A model generated the notes under the pieces. It searched no databases, had not been told where the DNA came from, and saw only the letters and a list, made by a program, of their open reading frames with translations. Below are positions 15,989 through 24,053 of a stretch of 64,000 nt of DNA, piece after piece (the first letter of the stretch is position 1; each line of letters starts with the position of its first letter). Source of the DNA: Bacteroidota bacterium. GTDB taxonomy: Bacteria > Bacteroidota > Bacteroidia > 2-12-FULL-35-15. The stretch is taken from positions 1,606,411 through 1,670,410 of the forward strand of contig JAOQAE010000002.1 in the NCBI GenBank assembly GCA_025963725.1. Reading direction: 5' to 3'. Both the position numbers and the translations under genes were made by a program.

Positions 15989-18145
15989 ATGAGCCTACTC
16001 CGCTTCGCTATCATCGCTTTCCTGCTCCTGCTTTCCGCCGCCTGCATTTCTCAAAATGCAATGCTTGATTCCCTCATGAAGAAAGACCGCGAGCTCCAGG
16101 CAAAACAGGATTACAACTCCGATACCACACGCCTCAACGTACTTTATTTTCTCAGCCGCGAGCTGATCAGCACAGGCGCTTATGCCAAGGCCGATTCGGT
16201 GGCTGCATACAGCTACGGGCTTGCTGAAAAAAAAGAAGGGGAAGATAAAAAGCACGGCAATCATTTTTTCAGCGCGTCGATGGCGAAATCAGTTTCGAAC
16301 CGCGGAATTGTGGCGAGCTGCCAGGGCAATCCGAATAAAGCGCTGGAACACTTTAACAGATCACTGGACATATTCACTAATACCGGCGACAGGGGCAATG
16401 CGTCCAAGATCCAGGGAAACATCGCGAATGTGCTGAAGGACCAGGGCAGCTATGCGAGGGCGCTTGAATTTTATTTCAAGGCTTTAAAAGTTTCGGAGGA
16501 GCTTGGCAACAAACGCGCGATGGCCATTCATCTTGCCAACATTGGGAATGTATATAAGGCGCAGATGGATTATCCGAAATCGCTCGTGTATTATTTCAAA
16601 GGGCTGGCGCTTGCTGAAGAGATGCAGGACACCCGCGGGATTGCTGCAGACCTGAGCAATATCGGGATCGTTTACAAAAACCAGGGCGAGCTTGAAAAAG
16701 CGCTGGAATATTATTTCAAAGCGCTGAAGATGGCGGAATCGCTCGATTACAAGCTGCTCATCGCCAACACGCTTGGAAATATAGGAAGCGTGTACACCGT
16801 TCAGAAGAAATATCCCGAAGCGCTTGATTATCTCCGCAGAGCCCTCCAGATCGTTGAAGAGCTGGGCGATAAAGCCGGACTTGCGCGGATCACCGGAAAT
16901 CTTGCAACCATTTATACAAACCTGCACAAATACACTGAAGCAGAGCAATTCCTGAAAAAGGCATTGGCGCTGGCAACGGAGGCCGGCGACCTTAACCTGA
17001 TCAAAGAGCAACACAATGGGCTCAGCCAGGTATATGAAGCGCAGGGAAGATGGAGCGAATCGCTGAAGGAATACAAGCTTTATACGGCGGCCAAAGACAG
17101 CATCTTTAACGAGGAGAATACAAAAAAAGCGCTGCGCTCCGAGCTTAATTTTGAATTTGAAAAAAAGGCAACTGCCGACAGCGTAAAGAATGCAAGCGCG
17201 CAAAAAATAAAAGACGCCACTATCAAAGCAAAGGAAGCCGAGCTGAAGCAGGAACGGACCCAGCGCTATTCACTTTACGGAGGGCTGCTGCTGGTGCTTG
17301 TTTTCTCAGGATTCCTTTTCAACCGCTTCCAGATCACCAGCAGGCAGAAGCGCGTGATCGAGCAGCAGAAAGTGCTTGTGGAGGAGAAGAACAAGGAGGT
17401 GATCGATTCGATCAACTATGCAAGAAGGATCCAGGATGCCTTGCTCAAGGAAGGCGAAGGCAGTGGGATGCCGGAGCATTTTATATTGTTCAAGCCGAAG
17501 GATATTGTTTCCGGCGACTTTTACTGGAGCGCTGAAAAGCAGGGCTATTGGTATTTCTGCGTAGCCGATTGCACCGGACACGGTGTTCCGGGCGCTTTCA
17601 TGAGCATGCTCGGGATCGCTTACCTCAACGAGATCACTTCGGTCACCGGCATTCTCAGTCCCTCGGAGATCCTCGGCCTGCTGCGCGATAAGATCGTAAA
17701 GGAATTAAAGCAAAAGGGAGAGAGCGGCGAAAGCAAGGACGGCATGGACATATCACTGATCAGGTACCATGCTGCAACGGGCGAGCTGCAATGGGCAGGA
17801 GCGAATAACGCATTGTGGATCCGTAAGAACGGGCAGGCAGGATTGCTGGAGATCAAGCCCGACAAGCAGCCGATCGGCTATACCATTTCACCTGTGCCTT
17901 TCCGCACGCATACGCTGCAGGTTGAAAAAGGTGATATACTTTACCTGTTTACCGATGGCTATGCCGATCAGTTCGGCGGCCCGAAAGGAAAGAAATTCAA
18001 ATACAAGCAGCTGCAGGAAACGATTATCGGCGTGTACGACCGGCCCTTACCACAGCAGAAGGAATTCCTGCATCAAACCTTCGAGAGCTGGAAAGGCCAG
18101 CTGGAGCAGCTGGACGATGTAGCATTCGCCGGCATCCGCATTTAA
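15989..18145 (+). CDS. TPR sensor with SpoIIE-type PP2C serine phosphatase domain
   Basis: A 718-residue membrane signalling protein. A signal peptide (1-21) is followed by about six to seven TPR units (about 85-370; repeated GNIGNVYK and ALEYYFKALK blocks), a membrane helix (about 428-447, LYGGLLLVLVFSGFLF), a short coiled coil with the block EVIDSINYARRIQDALL, and a cytoplasmic SpoIIE phosphatase domain (about 490-718; DIVSGDFYW, ADCTGHGVPGAFMSM, DGYADQFGG). The metal-binding Asp residues in these blocks are present. It would dephosphorylate a partner, often an anti-sigma antagonist, in response to a periplasmic TPR-sensed signal; no such partner is encoded nearby. Confidence 0.9.
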   Translation: MSLLRFAIIAFLLLLSAACISQNAMLDSLMKKDRELQAKQDYNSDTTRLNVLYFLSRELISTGAYAKADSVAAYSYGLAEKKEGEDKKHGNHFFSASMAKSVSNRGIVASCQGNPNKALEHFNRSLDIFTNTGDRGNASKIQGNIANVLKDQGSYARALEFYFKALKVSEELGNKRAMAIHLANIGNVYKAQMDYPKSLVYYFKGLALAEEMQDTRGIAADLSNIGIVYKNQGELEKALEYYFKALKMAESLDYKLLIANTLGNIGSVYTVQKKYPEALDYLRRALQIVEELGDKAGLARITGNLATIYTNLHKYTEAEQFLKKALALATEAGDLNLIKEQHNGLSQVYEAQGRWSESLKEYKLYTAAKDSIFNEENTKKALRSELNFEFEKKATADSVKNASAQKIKDATIKAKEAELKQERTQRYSLYGGLLLVLVFSGFLFNRFQITSRQKRVIEQQKVLVEEKNKEVIDSINYARRIQDALLKEGEGSGMPEHFILFKPKDIVSGDFYWSAEKQGYWYFCVADCTGHGVPGAFMSMLGIAYLNEITSVTGILSPSEILGLLRDKIVKELKQKGESGESKDGMDISLIRYHAATGELQWAGANNALWIRKNGQAGLLEIKPDKQPIGYTISPVPFRTHTLQVEKGDILYLFTDGYADQFGGPKGKKFKYKQLQETIIGVYDRPLPQQKEFLHQTFESWKGQLEQLDDVAFAGIRI

Positions 18146-18152
18146 ACAAAAT

Positions 18153-18190
18153 AAAAGCACAAAACCTCCATAGGGAAGTTTTGTGCTTTT
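18153..18190. terminator. Bidirectional terminator between the phosphatase and a small ORF
   Basis: AAAAGCACAAAAC and GTTTTGTGCTTTT form a 13-bp perfect stem with A and T runs on both sides, so it can end transcripts from either direction. Confidence 0.88.
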
Positions 18191-18207
18191 CAGAATACCT
18201 GGTCCGG

Positions 18208-18321
18208 TTACTTGGCCGCAGGCATTACATATTTCTTAACATCATCCAAAGTAATATTATACTTTTTTGCGACCTGGTATGCTGCTGCAGCTCCCAATGT
18301 CAATAATAACAGCTTTTTCAT
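18208..18321 (-). CDS. 37-residue small protein
   Basis: Encodes MKKLLLLTLGAAAAYQVAKK followed by a short polar tail (YNITLDDVKKYVMPAAK) and TAA. The start has an A-rich leader (AAAAAAAGAAAACT) like real genes here, and the stop lies 18 bases before a bidirectional terminator. The first 18 residues form a membrane-helix-like hydrophobic segment without an evident cleavage site, and the tail is amphipathic. No family is recognised. Codon choice is coding-like. A small membrane-associated protein is the simplest reading. Confidence 0.6.
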   Translation of the reverse strand: MKKLLLLTLGAAAAYQVAKKYNITLDDVKKYVMPAAK

Positions 18322-18552
18322 AGTTTTCTTTTTTTCGTTAATCTACTTTGATACATTCCAATAGCATGCCATTGCAGCCCATAAATACAGCGGTATCGGC
18401 GAGCGGCAGAAATCAGCGTTTAAAAATACGGAATCTGTATCCGGGTGAAAACGCACATCAGCTCCGTGGTTTTCCGCTCCCCGCCTTGTGTGGAAATTAT
18501 GCGGATGCAATGGGAAATTTGTACCTTGTTTTATCAACTATCTCATAATTTT

Positions 18553-19047
18553 ATGAATCCAATCTTAAAAACACCCCGCCTCTATCTCCGGGAATTTACT
18601 ATGGATGATGCACAATTGCTGATCGACCTGAACAGTGACCCGGAAGTAACGCGGTTTACAGGCGACGGCCCGGTGGATGCTACTGAAGCGGCACGCGTAC
18701 TCAAGGAAGTGATCCTTCCGCAGTATGCAAATAAGATCGGCCGCTGGGCGGTGCATTTAAATTCAACAAATGAATTCATCGGCTGGTGCGGATTAAAATA
18801 CATTGAATCACTCGACGAGATCGACCTCGGCTATCGCTTCTTTAAAAAGCATTGGGGAAAGGGCTATGCAACAGAATCGGCAAAGGCGGTGATGGAGTAT
18901 GGATTGAACGTCCTTAAATTCAAACAGATCGTTGGCAGGGCGGCTGTGGATAATCACAATTCGATAGCCGTGTTGCAAAATGCCGGACTGCATTTTAAAG
19001 AGAAGGGCTTTGAGCATGGAGAAGAGATCGTGAAGTACACTACCTGA
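18553..19047 (+). CDS. GNAT acetyltransferase, RimJ/RimL type
   Basis: A 164-residue acetyl-CoA-dependent N-acetyltransferase. The N-terminal TPRLYLREFTMDDAQLLIDL is the RimJ/RimL signature, followed by WAVHLNSTNEFIGWCGL and the acetyl-CoA-binding loop RFFKKHWGKGYATES, then AVDNHNSIAVLQNAGL. ATG 18553 is chosen because the family N-terminus begins there; an in-frame ATG at 18445 would add an unrelated 36 residues. The acceptor may be a ribosomal protein or a small molecule. Confidence 0.9.
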   Translation: MNPILKTPRLYLREFTMDDAQLLIDLNSDPEVTRFTGDGPVDATEAARVLKEVILPQYANKIGRWAVHLNSTNEFIGWCGLKYIESLDEIDLGYRFFKKHWGKGYATESAKAVMEYGLNVLKFKQIVGRAAVDNHNSIAVLQNAGLHFKEKGFEHGEEIVKYTT

Positions 19048-19053
19048 GCTTTT

Positions 19054-19081
19054 ACCACGGAGACACGGAGAACACGGAGAT
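19054..19081. repeat. Short direct repeat 'ACACGGAGA' run
   Basis: ACCACGGAGACACGGAGA followed by ACACGGAGA, a short direct-repeat run just after the acetyltransferase stop. A related 'ACCACGGATTACACGGAT' stretch occurs at 32043. Confidence 0.5.
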
Positions 19082-19102
19082 GAAAGCGATTGCTTTTACT
19101 TG

Positions 19103-19552
19103 TCAGCTATTGAGAAGGTAATCAAAATGGATCACCTTTTCCCCGGTAGCTCCTGTTGACCTGTAAAATTTAATCGCGTAATCATCCGCTTCATCTGCCT
19201 GCACCATCACGGCTTCTGCGCCGATGCTCCTGCAATACTCATTGTTGCCGGCGATCAGCATCTTGCCGATCCCCTTCCACTGCATTTCCCGTTTCACGGC
19301 AAGGTCGAAAATATACACCAGCGGCGCCGTTGAATAATATTGCTGCATGATGTAAGAAGTAAGTCCGCCCACCACTTTTTCATCCAACACCGCGACAAAA
19401 ACAAAAAAATCATCCTTATTCAGCAATTGATGCAAATGTGCGCGGGGAGGGATTCTGAAATCCTTCATTTCAAATACATCCTCGAAGAGCAAGATCAGCT
19501 CTGTGAACTTTTCGATGTCGGTAGTACTTAGCTTTTCGATTTTGATGTTCAT
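19103..19552 (-). CDS. GNAT acetyltransferase resembling the AAC(3)-I aminoglycoside family
   Basis: A 149-residue GNAT-fold enzyme. The block order LFEDVFEM, LLNKDDFFVFVAVLDEKVVG, YIFDLAVKREMQWKGIG, VMVQADEADDYAIKFYRSTG and VIHFDYLL follows the AAC(3)-I family (AacC1-like), including the acetyl-CoA loop near KGIG and the conserved QAD-DD patch. The nearest relatives are probably chromosomal Bacteroidota proteins, so true aminoglycoside acetylation is not shown. There is no mobile context such as a cassette site or transposase. It runs opposite to the neighbouring GNAT gene. Confidence 0.85.
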   Translation of the reverse strand: MNIKIEKLSTTDIEKFTELILLFEDVFEMKDFRIPPRAHLHQLLNKDDFFVFVAVLDEKVVGGLTSYIMQQYYSTAPLVYIFDLAVKREMQWKGIGKMLIAGNNEYCRSIGAEAVMVQADEADDYAIKFYRSTGATGEKVIHFDYLLNS

Positions 19553-19576
19553 GTTATTTTAAATAGAATTTCATAA

Positions 19577-19672
19577 GAGATTCTTCGCTTCATTTCATTC
19601 CGCTCAGAATGACAAACAGGGCAGAAATTACAGTTTTAATACGCTTGTCATGCTGAGGCACGAAGCATCTCA
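19577..19672. repeat. Complete palindromic element of the 'GTCATTCTGA...GATTCTTC' family
   Basis: An arm AGATTCTTCGCTTC ... CGCTCAGAATGACA at 19577-19614 and an opposing arm GTCATGCTGAGGCACGAAG ... CATCTC at 19647-19672. This is the same repeat family as the copy in icmF, but with the arms in the opposite order. Confidence 0.75.
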
Positions 19673-19795
19673 TCATTAAGAACCTTAAGATCTATTTTCA
19701 TGACAGAGACTGCTTCCGATAAATATACCCCTTTTCAACAAACATTTCATTACCCCGCAATTTTCAATTTCCAATCTTTCAATCTTATCTCCACC

Positions 19796-20872
19796 CTAAA
19801 ACAACTCCAGCTGCTGCACTTCCCCCGGCCTCCGGAAAGCGGTCAGGTCATAATCAAACCTGTCGCGGCCGCCCAGGTATTTTTTAACCGACATCTGAAA
19901 CAACTGCCTGATGGATGCCGAGATATTTCCTTCGCCGCTCATGCGTGTTCCATAGCGGCTGTCGTTCAGCGTGCCGCCATGTACACTTTCGATATGGTTC
20001 AACACTTTTTCAGCCCTGTCGGGATAATTTTTATGGATCCAGTCTTTAAAGATGGCCCCGATGGATCCGTTCAAACGGACGATCGTATAGCCTGCACAAT
20101 CCGCTCCGTGATCGGCAGCCGCTTTAATGAGCTCCGGGATCTCATCGCTGTTCAAACCGGGAATGATCGGCGCCGTCATTACTCCGGTGGGAATTCCCGC
20201 CTTGCTGAGCTGCTCGATCACCTTTAGCCTGTTCTTTGCCGTTGCCGTGCGCGGCTCCATCTTCAAGCGAAGCTCCTCGCGCAGGCTGGTGATCGACACC
20301 ATTACATGCACGATCTTCAGCTTTGCCATTTCCTGGAGAATGTCGGTATCACGCAGGATAAGGCTGTTCTTCGTGATCATGCCTGCCGGATGCCTGAACT
20401 TCAGCAGCACTTCAAGCATCTGCCGGGTGATCTTTAATTTACGCTCTACCGGCTGGTAGCAATCCGTATTTCCGGAAAACATGATGGGCGATACCTTCCA
20501 GTTCTTGTTCATCAGCTGCTTTTCCAGCACCTGCGCCGCATTCGGCTTCGCAATGATCTTCCGCTCAAAATCGAGCCCGGCGCTGTAGCCCCAGTATTCA
20601 TGCGTGTTGCGGGCATAGCAGTAAATGCAGCCATGCTCGCATCCCTGGTAGGGATTCATGGAATACATCGCCTTGAGATCGGGGCTGTTCACAATGTTCA
20701 CGATCTTTTTAGGATTTTCATAAAAGATCTGTGTTTTCTCATCGCTGATCAGCGGCTCGTCCAGCATTTCATCATGCTCCGATACGTAAGTATTCTTTAA
20801 GAATTTATTGGAAGTATTTATCTGGGCTCCCCTGCCCTTGTGATACAAAGGCTTTTCATCGTTTTCCTGCAT
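19796..20872 (-). CDS. PA0069-family radical SAM protein
   Basis: A 358-residue radical SAM enzyme of the PA0069 / Rv2578c family, related to spore photoproduct lyase. The [4Fe-4S] cysteines are C78, C82 and C85 in GCEHGCIYCYAR. Other family blocks: MFSGNTDCYQPVERKLKITR, MITKNSLILRD, HVMVSITSL, MTAPIIPGLNSDE, and GYTIVRLNGSI. The N-terminal RGAQINTSNKF is also typical. The last five residues are QLELF, a sequence that fits sliding-clamp-binding motifs. The natural reaction is unknown; nucleic-acid repair is an inference. Stand-alone gene, divergent from the lipoprotein gene. Confidence 0.92.
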   Translation of the reverse strand: MQENDEKPLYHKGRGAQINTSNKFLKNTYVSEHDEMLDEPLISDEKTQIFYENPKKIVNIVNSPDLKAMYSMNPYQGCEHGCIYCYARNTHEYWGYSAGLDFERKIIAKPNAAQVLEKQLMNKNWKVSPIMFSGNTDCYQPVERKLKITRQMLEVLLKFRHPAGMITKNSLILRDTDILQEMAKLKIVHVMVSITSLREELRLKMEPRTATAKNRLKVIEQLSKAGIPTGVMTAPIIPGLNSDEIPELIKAAADHGADCAGYTIVRLNGSIGAIFKDWIHKNYPDRAEKVLNHIESVHGGTLNDSRYGTRMSGEGNISASIRQLFQMSVKKYLGGRDRFDYDLTAFRRPGEVQQLELF

Positions 20873-20938
20873 ACTCTAAAGGTACAAACGAAGCGAAAAA
20901 ATTCAAACTGAAAACGAAAGTAATTTTTAACAAATCAC

Positions 20939-20946
20939 TATCTTTA
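20939..20946 (+). promoter_or_regulatory. -7-like box four bases before the lipoprotein start
   Basis: TATCTTTA, one base from TAnnTTTG, ends four bases before ATG 20951. This again predicts a nearly leaderless transcript; no -33 TTG is obvious. Confidence 0.35.
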
Positions 20947-20950
20947 CTAA

Positions 20951-21916
20951 ATGAACAACCATCACAGGATCCCGGCGCTCTGCCTTTTTTTATTAACATT
21001 TTTTGCTACGAGTTGTAGTAAGGTTGCGGATCATAACCGCTTCCTGAAAGAACACGGAATTACGGAAACCGACAAAGTGCCTGTTGACTATGCCGCACAT
21101 AACGGCTGGAAGGAGCTTGCAGGGGACTACGTTTATTTCATGGATATTTTCAACACTTATCCGAACCCACAAATGATATATATCGTAGCAAATAAAAAAG
21201 AGAACAAGATGATCGGCATCATGCATGTGAATCCGCAGATCATGCCTGCAGCTGTTGCCAAAGGCGTAAGCCCGGCCACCGTTGTTACGAATTACGAAGA
21301 GATCAGCCCCCGCGATATTGCAAAGGCAAACGACATGACGGAGCTTAACGCACTTCTCAGCGCTATGCCGGAAATGAAGGATTTCACATGGAAAAACAAG
21401 ATGCAGAACCAGATCGCATCGGGGATCATTTTAAAAACACATTTTATCTATGCATCTAAAAAGGCGGCCGACGATAAGCTCTTCACCTATTCGGAGCAGC
21501 CTGTAATGCAGGACCACGACCAGCTGCTCTCTTCTATTCTCCAGGGTGAATACGCGCTTTATCACCGCGATGTGCAGCGCCTGAACAAGAGCGTGGAGCT
21601 GGGGCAGTTTGTGACCTCGCTCGGCTTTCATTACGAAAGCCAGGATGCCGGCATCATCCACAGCAACGATAAATTCTACATCGATGACCTGATCACAGAG
21701 AACCCCATCAATTTTGAAGGAAAAGGGAAAATGTTCTTTTTCGCCCCGATGAAATGTTACTCACGCCCGCAGAAAAGCGAAGAAACACCCTCTTATTTCC
21801 CCGCTATCGAAACCTTCGAGTACTCCTGTACGCCCGATGCGGCAGGATTCCCCGTATTCAAACGCAACACGCATTTTGCTTCCCTGCTCAGAGCTGAGGA
21901 AGTACCCAAGCCATGA
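20951..21916 (+). CDS. Predicted lipoprotein of unknown function
   Basis: A 321-residue lipoprotein: the signal sequence IPALCLFLLTFFATSC ends in a lipobox with the lipidated Cys at residue 22. The mature part is mixed alpha/beta without repeats or a recognised domain; it contains MIGIMHVNPQIMPAAVAKGV and a later SLGFHYESQDAGIIHS. It overlaps the next gene by four bases (ATGA), so it is translationally coupled to a SpoIIE phosphatase and may act as its sensor or partner outside the membrane. That role is inferred from coupling alone. Confidence 0.8.
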   Translation: MNNHHRIPALCLFLLTFFATSCSKVADHNRFLKEHGITETDKVPVDYAAHNGWKELAGDYVYFMDIFNTYPNPQMIYIVANKKENKMIGIMHVNPQIMPAAVAKGVSPATVVTNYEEISPRDIAKANDMTELNALLSAMPEMKDFTWKNKMQNQIASGIILKTHFIYASKKAADDKLFTYSEQPVMQDHDQLLSSILQGEYALYHRDVQRLNKSVELGQFVTSLGFHYESQDAGIIHSNDKFYIDDLITENPINFEGKGKMFFFAPMKCYSRPQKSEETPSYFPAIETFEYSCTPDAAGFPVFKRNTHFASLLRAEEVPKP

Positions 21917-22968
21917 AAAAAAACAGCTGCCTGCTCATCCTCTCACTATTCCTGCTTTCATTGAATACAATGGCGCAGGCCAGCTTCATGGACTCCGTTT
22001 CACATGCAAGCACCCATCACAGCCCGGCGGATATCCTCTCGGGCGACGGCCATGATACGATCGTGTGCTACAAGCAGGCACACAGGAACATCTACCTGCT
22101 TGTTACGCTGCTCATCGTGGTGATTGCGATCGTTGCGATCAAGCTGCTGCTCCTGAACAGGAAAACAACGCAGATGCTGAAGCATAAGAACGAAGTGATC
22201 GAAGAAAAGAACAAGAACATCACCGACAGCATCAACTATGCAAAGCGCTTGCAGAATGCGATACTTCCTCCGCGCGACCTTGTAAGTAGCATCCTTGCCG
22301 AGCATTTCCTGCTGTACCAGCCGAAGGATATTGTCAGCGGCGACTTTTACTGGGTGTCGGACCACGAGCATAAATTCATGGTTGCCGCCATCGACTGCAC
22401 AGGACACGGCGTACCGGGCGCCTTGCTGAGCATTGTAGGCTACAATGCCATCGCGCAAACGGTGAATGAAATGAACATCATAAAGCCGGATGAAGTGCTG
22501 ATCTCCATGAACAGGATCATCAAGAAGATCCTGCACCAGGATACCAACAGCGACATCCGCGATGGCATGGACATGGCGCTCTGCACCTTCGACCGCAAAA
22601 CAAGCACGCTTGAATATTCGGGCGCCAACAACCCGATCTACATCGTGAGCGAAGGCCACATGAGCATTGTAAAAGCCTCGAAGCTCACCATCGGCAGCAT
22701 CCAGGAAGAAGTGCATTACCTGCCGGAACATCATTCCATACAGCTGAAAAAAGGAGATTGCTTTTATATTTTCAGCGATGGCTATGCCGACCAGTTTGGG
22801 GGTAAGGACAATAAAAAATTCAAAACAAGCAGGATGCAGGAGCTCCTGCTCTCCATTAACCACAAGCCGATGCCGGAGCAGGAACAGCTGATCCATGAAG
22901 CCTTTGTAGACTGGAAAGGCGTGAATGAGCAGGTGGATGATATTTTAGTGATTGGCGTGAGGGTGTAG
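21913..22968 (+). CDS. Membrane SpoIIE-type PP2C phosphatase
   Basis: A 351-residue signalling phosphatase. Residues 1-22 are a signal peptide, a short periplasmic stretch follows, a membrane helix spans about 58-78 (NIYLLVTLLIVVIAIVAIKL), then a coiled coil ending in the block KNITDSINYAKRLQNAIL, then the SpoIIE domain (about 120-351; DIVSGDFYW, AIDCTGHGVPGALLSIVG, DGYADQFGGKD). The same pre-domain block is in the TPR-phosphatase at 15989. It lacks TPRs, so its input may come from the coupled lipoprotein. It is followed four bases later by dinB. Confidence 0.9.
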   Translation: MKKNSCLLILSLFLLSLNTMAQASFMDSVSHASTHHSPADILSGDGHDTIVCYKQAHRNIYLLVTLLIVVIAIVAIKLLLLNRKTTQMLKHKNEVIEEKNKNITDSINYAKRLQNAILPPRDLVSSILAEHFLLYQPKDIVSGDFYWVSDHEHKFMVAAIDCTGHGVPGALLSIVGYNAIAQTVNEMNIIKPDEVLISMNRIIKKILHQDTNSDIRDGMDMALCTFDRKTSTLEYSGANNPIYIVSEGHMSIVKASKLTIGSIQEEVHYLPEHHSIQLKKGDCFYIFSDGYADQFGGKDNKKFKTSRMQELLLSINHKPMPEQEQLIHEAFVDWKGVNEQVDDILVIGVRV

Positions 22969-22972
22969 CTGA

Positions 22973-24052
22973 ATGGCGCATAACCGCAAAATAATTCACA
23001 TCGATATGGATGCCTTTTATGCATCGGTGGAGCAGCGCGACAATCCCGAACTAAAGGGAAAGCCGCTCGTGGTTGGCGGTTCACCGGAAGGCCGCGGCGG
23101 TGTGGTGGCAGCAGCCAGCTATGAAGCGCGGAAGTTCGGCATCCGCTCTGCCATGCCCAGCAAAAAAGCCAAAGAGCTTTGTCCGCATGTGATCTTTGTA
23201 TATCCCCGCTTTGCAGCCTACAAGGAAGTTTCCAAAAAGATCCGCGAGATCTTTCACCGCTATACCGATATAATAGAGCCGCTTTCGCTGGATGAGGCCT
23301 ATCTCGATGTTACGGAAGACAAACTGAACATCGGCTCCGCGATCGACATTGCAAAGCTGATCAAGGAGCAGATCAAAGCGGAGACCGGCCTTACCGCATC
23401 TGCCGGCGTATCCTCCAGCAAATTTGTGGCGAAGATCGCTTCCGACCTCCAGAAGCCTGATGGGCTCACGTTTATCGGGCCATCGAAAATAGAAGCCTTC
23501 ATGGAAAAGCTTCCCGTGGAAAAATTTTATGGCGTAGGGAAAGTAACGGCAGATAAAATGAAAAGCATGGGACTGCACACCGGAGCCGACCTGAAAAAGC
23601 TGAGCGAAGATGAGCTGGTGAAGCATTTCGGGAAATCGGGGCATTTTTTTTATAAGATCGTACGTGGAATAGATGAGCGCGAAGTGCATGCCGACCGGGA
23701 AACAAAATCGCTGGGCGCGGAAGACACCTTCAGCTACGACCTCACGGAAATCGAGGAGATGAATGCGGAACTGGATAAGATCGCGCTGCTTGTTTTTGAG
23801 CGGTTGAAGAAATACAACCTGAAAGGGCGAACCATTACACTGAAAATAAAATACCACGACTTCAGGCAGATCACGCGAAATTTTTCTTTCCTGCATCCCA
23901 TTAACGACCTTGAAACCATTGCGGCAACAGCGAAGCAATTACTGCTAAAAACGGAACCGGAAGATAAGAAGATCCGCCTGCTGGGCATTTCACTTTCCAA
24001 TTTCGGGGAGCAGCCGCGGAAGAACAACAACGGGCAATTAGAATTATTTTAA
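22973..24052 (+). CDS. dinB: DNA polymerase IV (Y-family translesion polymerase)
   Basis: A 359-residue error-prone polymerase for bypass of damaged bases. Catalytic acidic residues lie in HIDMDAFYASVEQRD and SLDEAYLDVT; the Y-family blocks YEARKFGIRSAMPS, TASAGVSSSKFVAKIASD and YGVGKVTADKM are present, followed by the little-finger domain. The C-terminal QLELF is the expected sliding-clamp-binding motif. Length is normal (about 350-360). It sits four bases after the phosphatase and two bases before the next gene, so it is part of a four-gene transcript. No LexA-like operator was recognised near the operon's first gene. Confidence 0.96.
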   Translation: MAHNRKIIHIDMDAFYASVEQRDNPELKGKPLVVGGSPEGRGGVVAAASYEARKFGIRSAMPSKKAKELCPHVIFVYPRFAAYKEVSKKIREIFHRYTDIIEPLSLDEAYLDVTEDKLNIGSAIDIAKLIKEQIKAETGLTASAGVSSSKFVAKIASDLQKPDGLTFIGPSKIEAFMEKLPVEKFYGVGKVTADKMKSMGLHTGADLKKLSEDELVKHFGKSGHFFYKIVRGIDEREVHADRETKSLGAEDTFSYDLTEIEEMNAELDKIALLVFERLKKYNLKGRTITLKIKYHDFRQITRNFSFLHPINDLETIAATAKQLLLKTEPEDKKIRLLGISLSNFGEQPRKNNNGQLELF

Positions 24053-24053
24053 A

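Noticed and set aside
19103-19552. Acquired antibiotic-resistance cassette
   Set aside because: No attC site, integrase, transposase or composition shift is seen around the AAC(3)-I-like gene.
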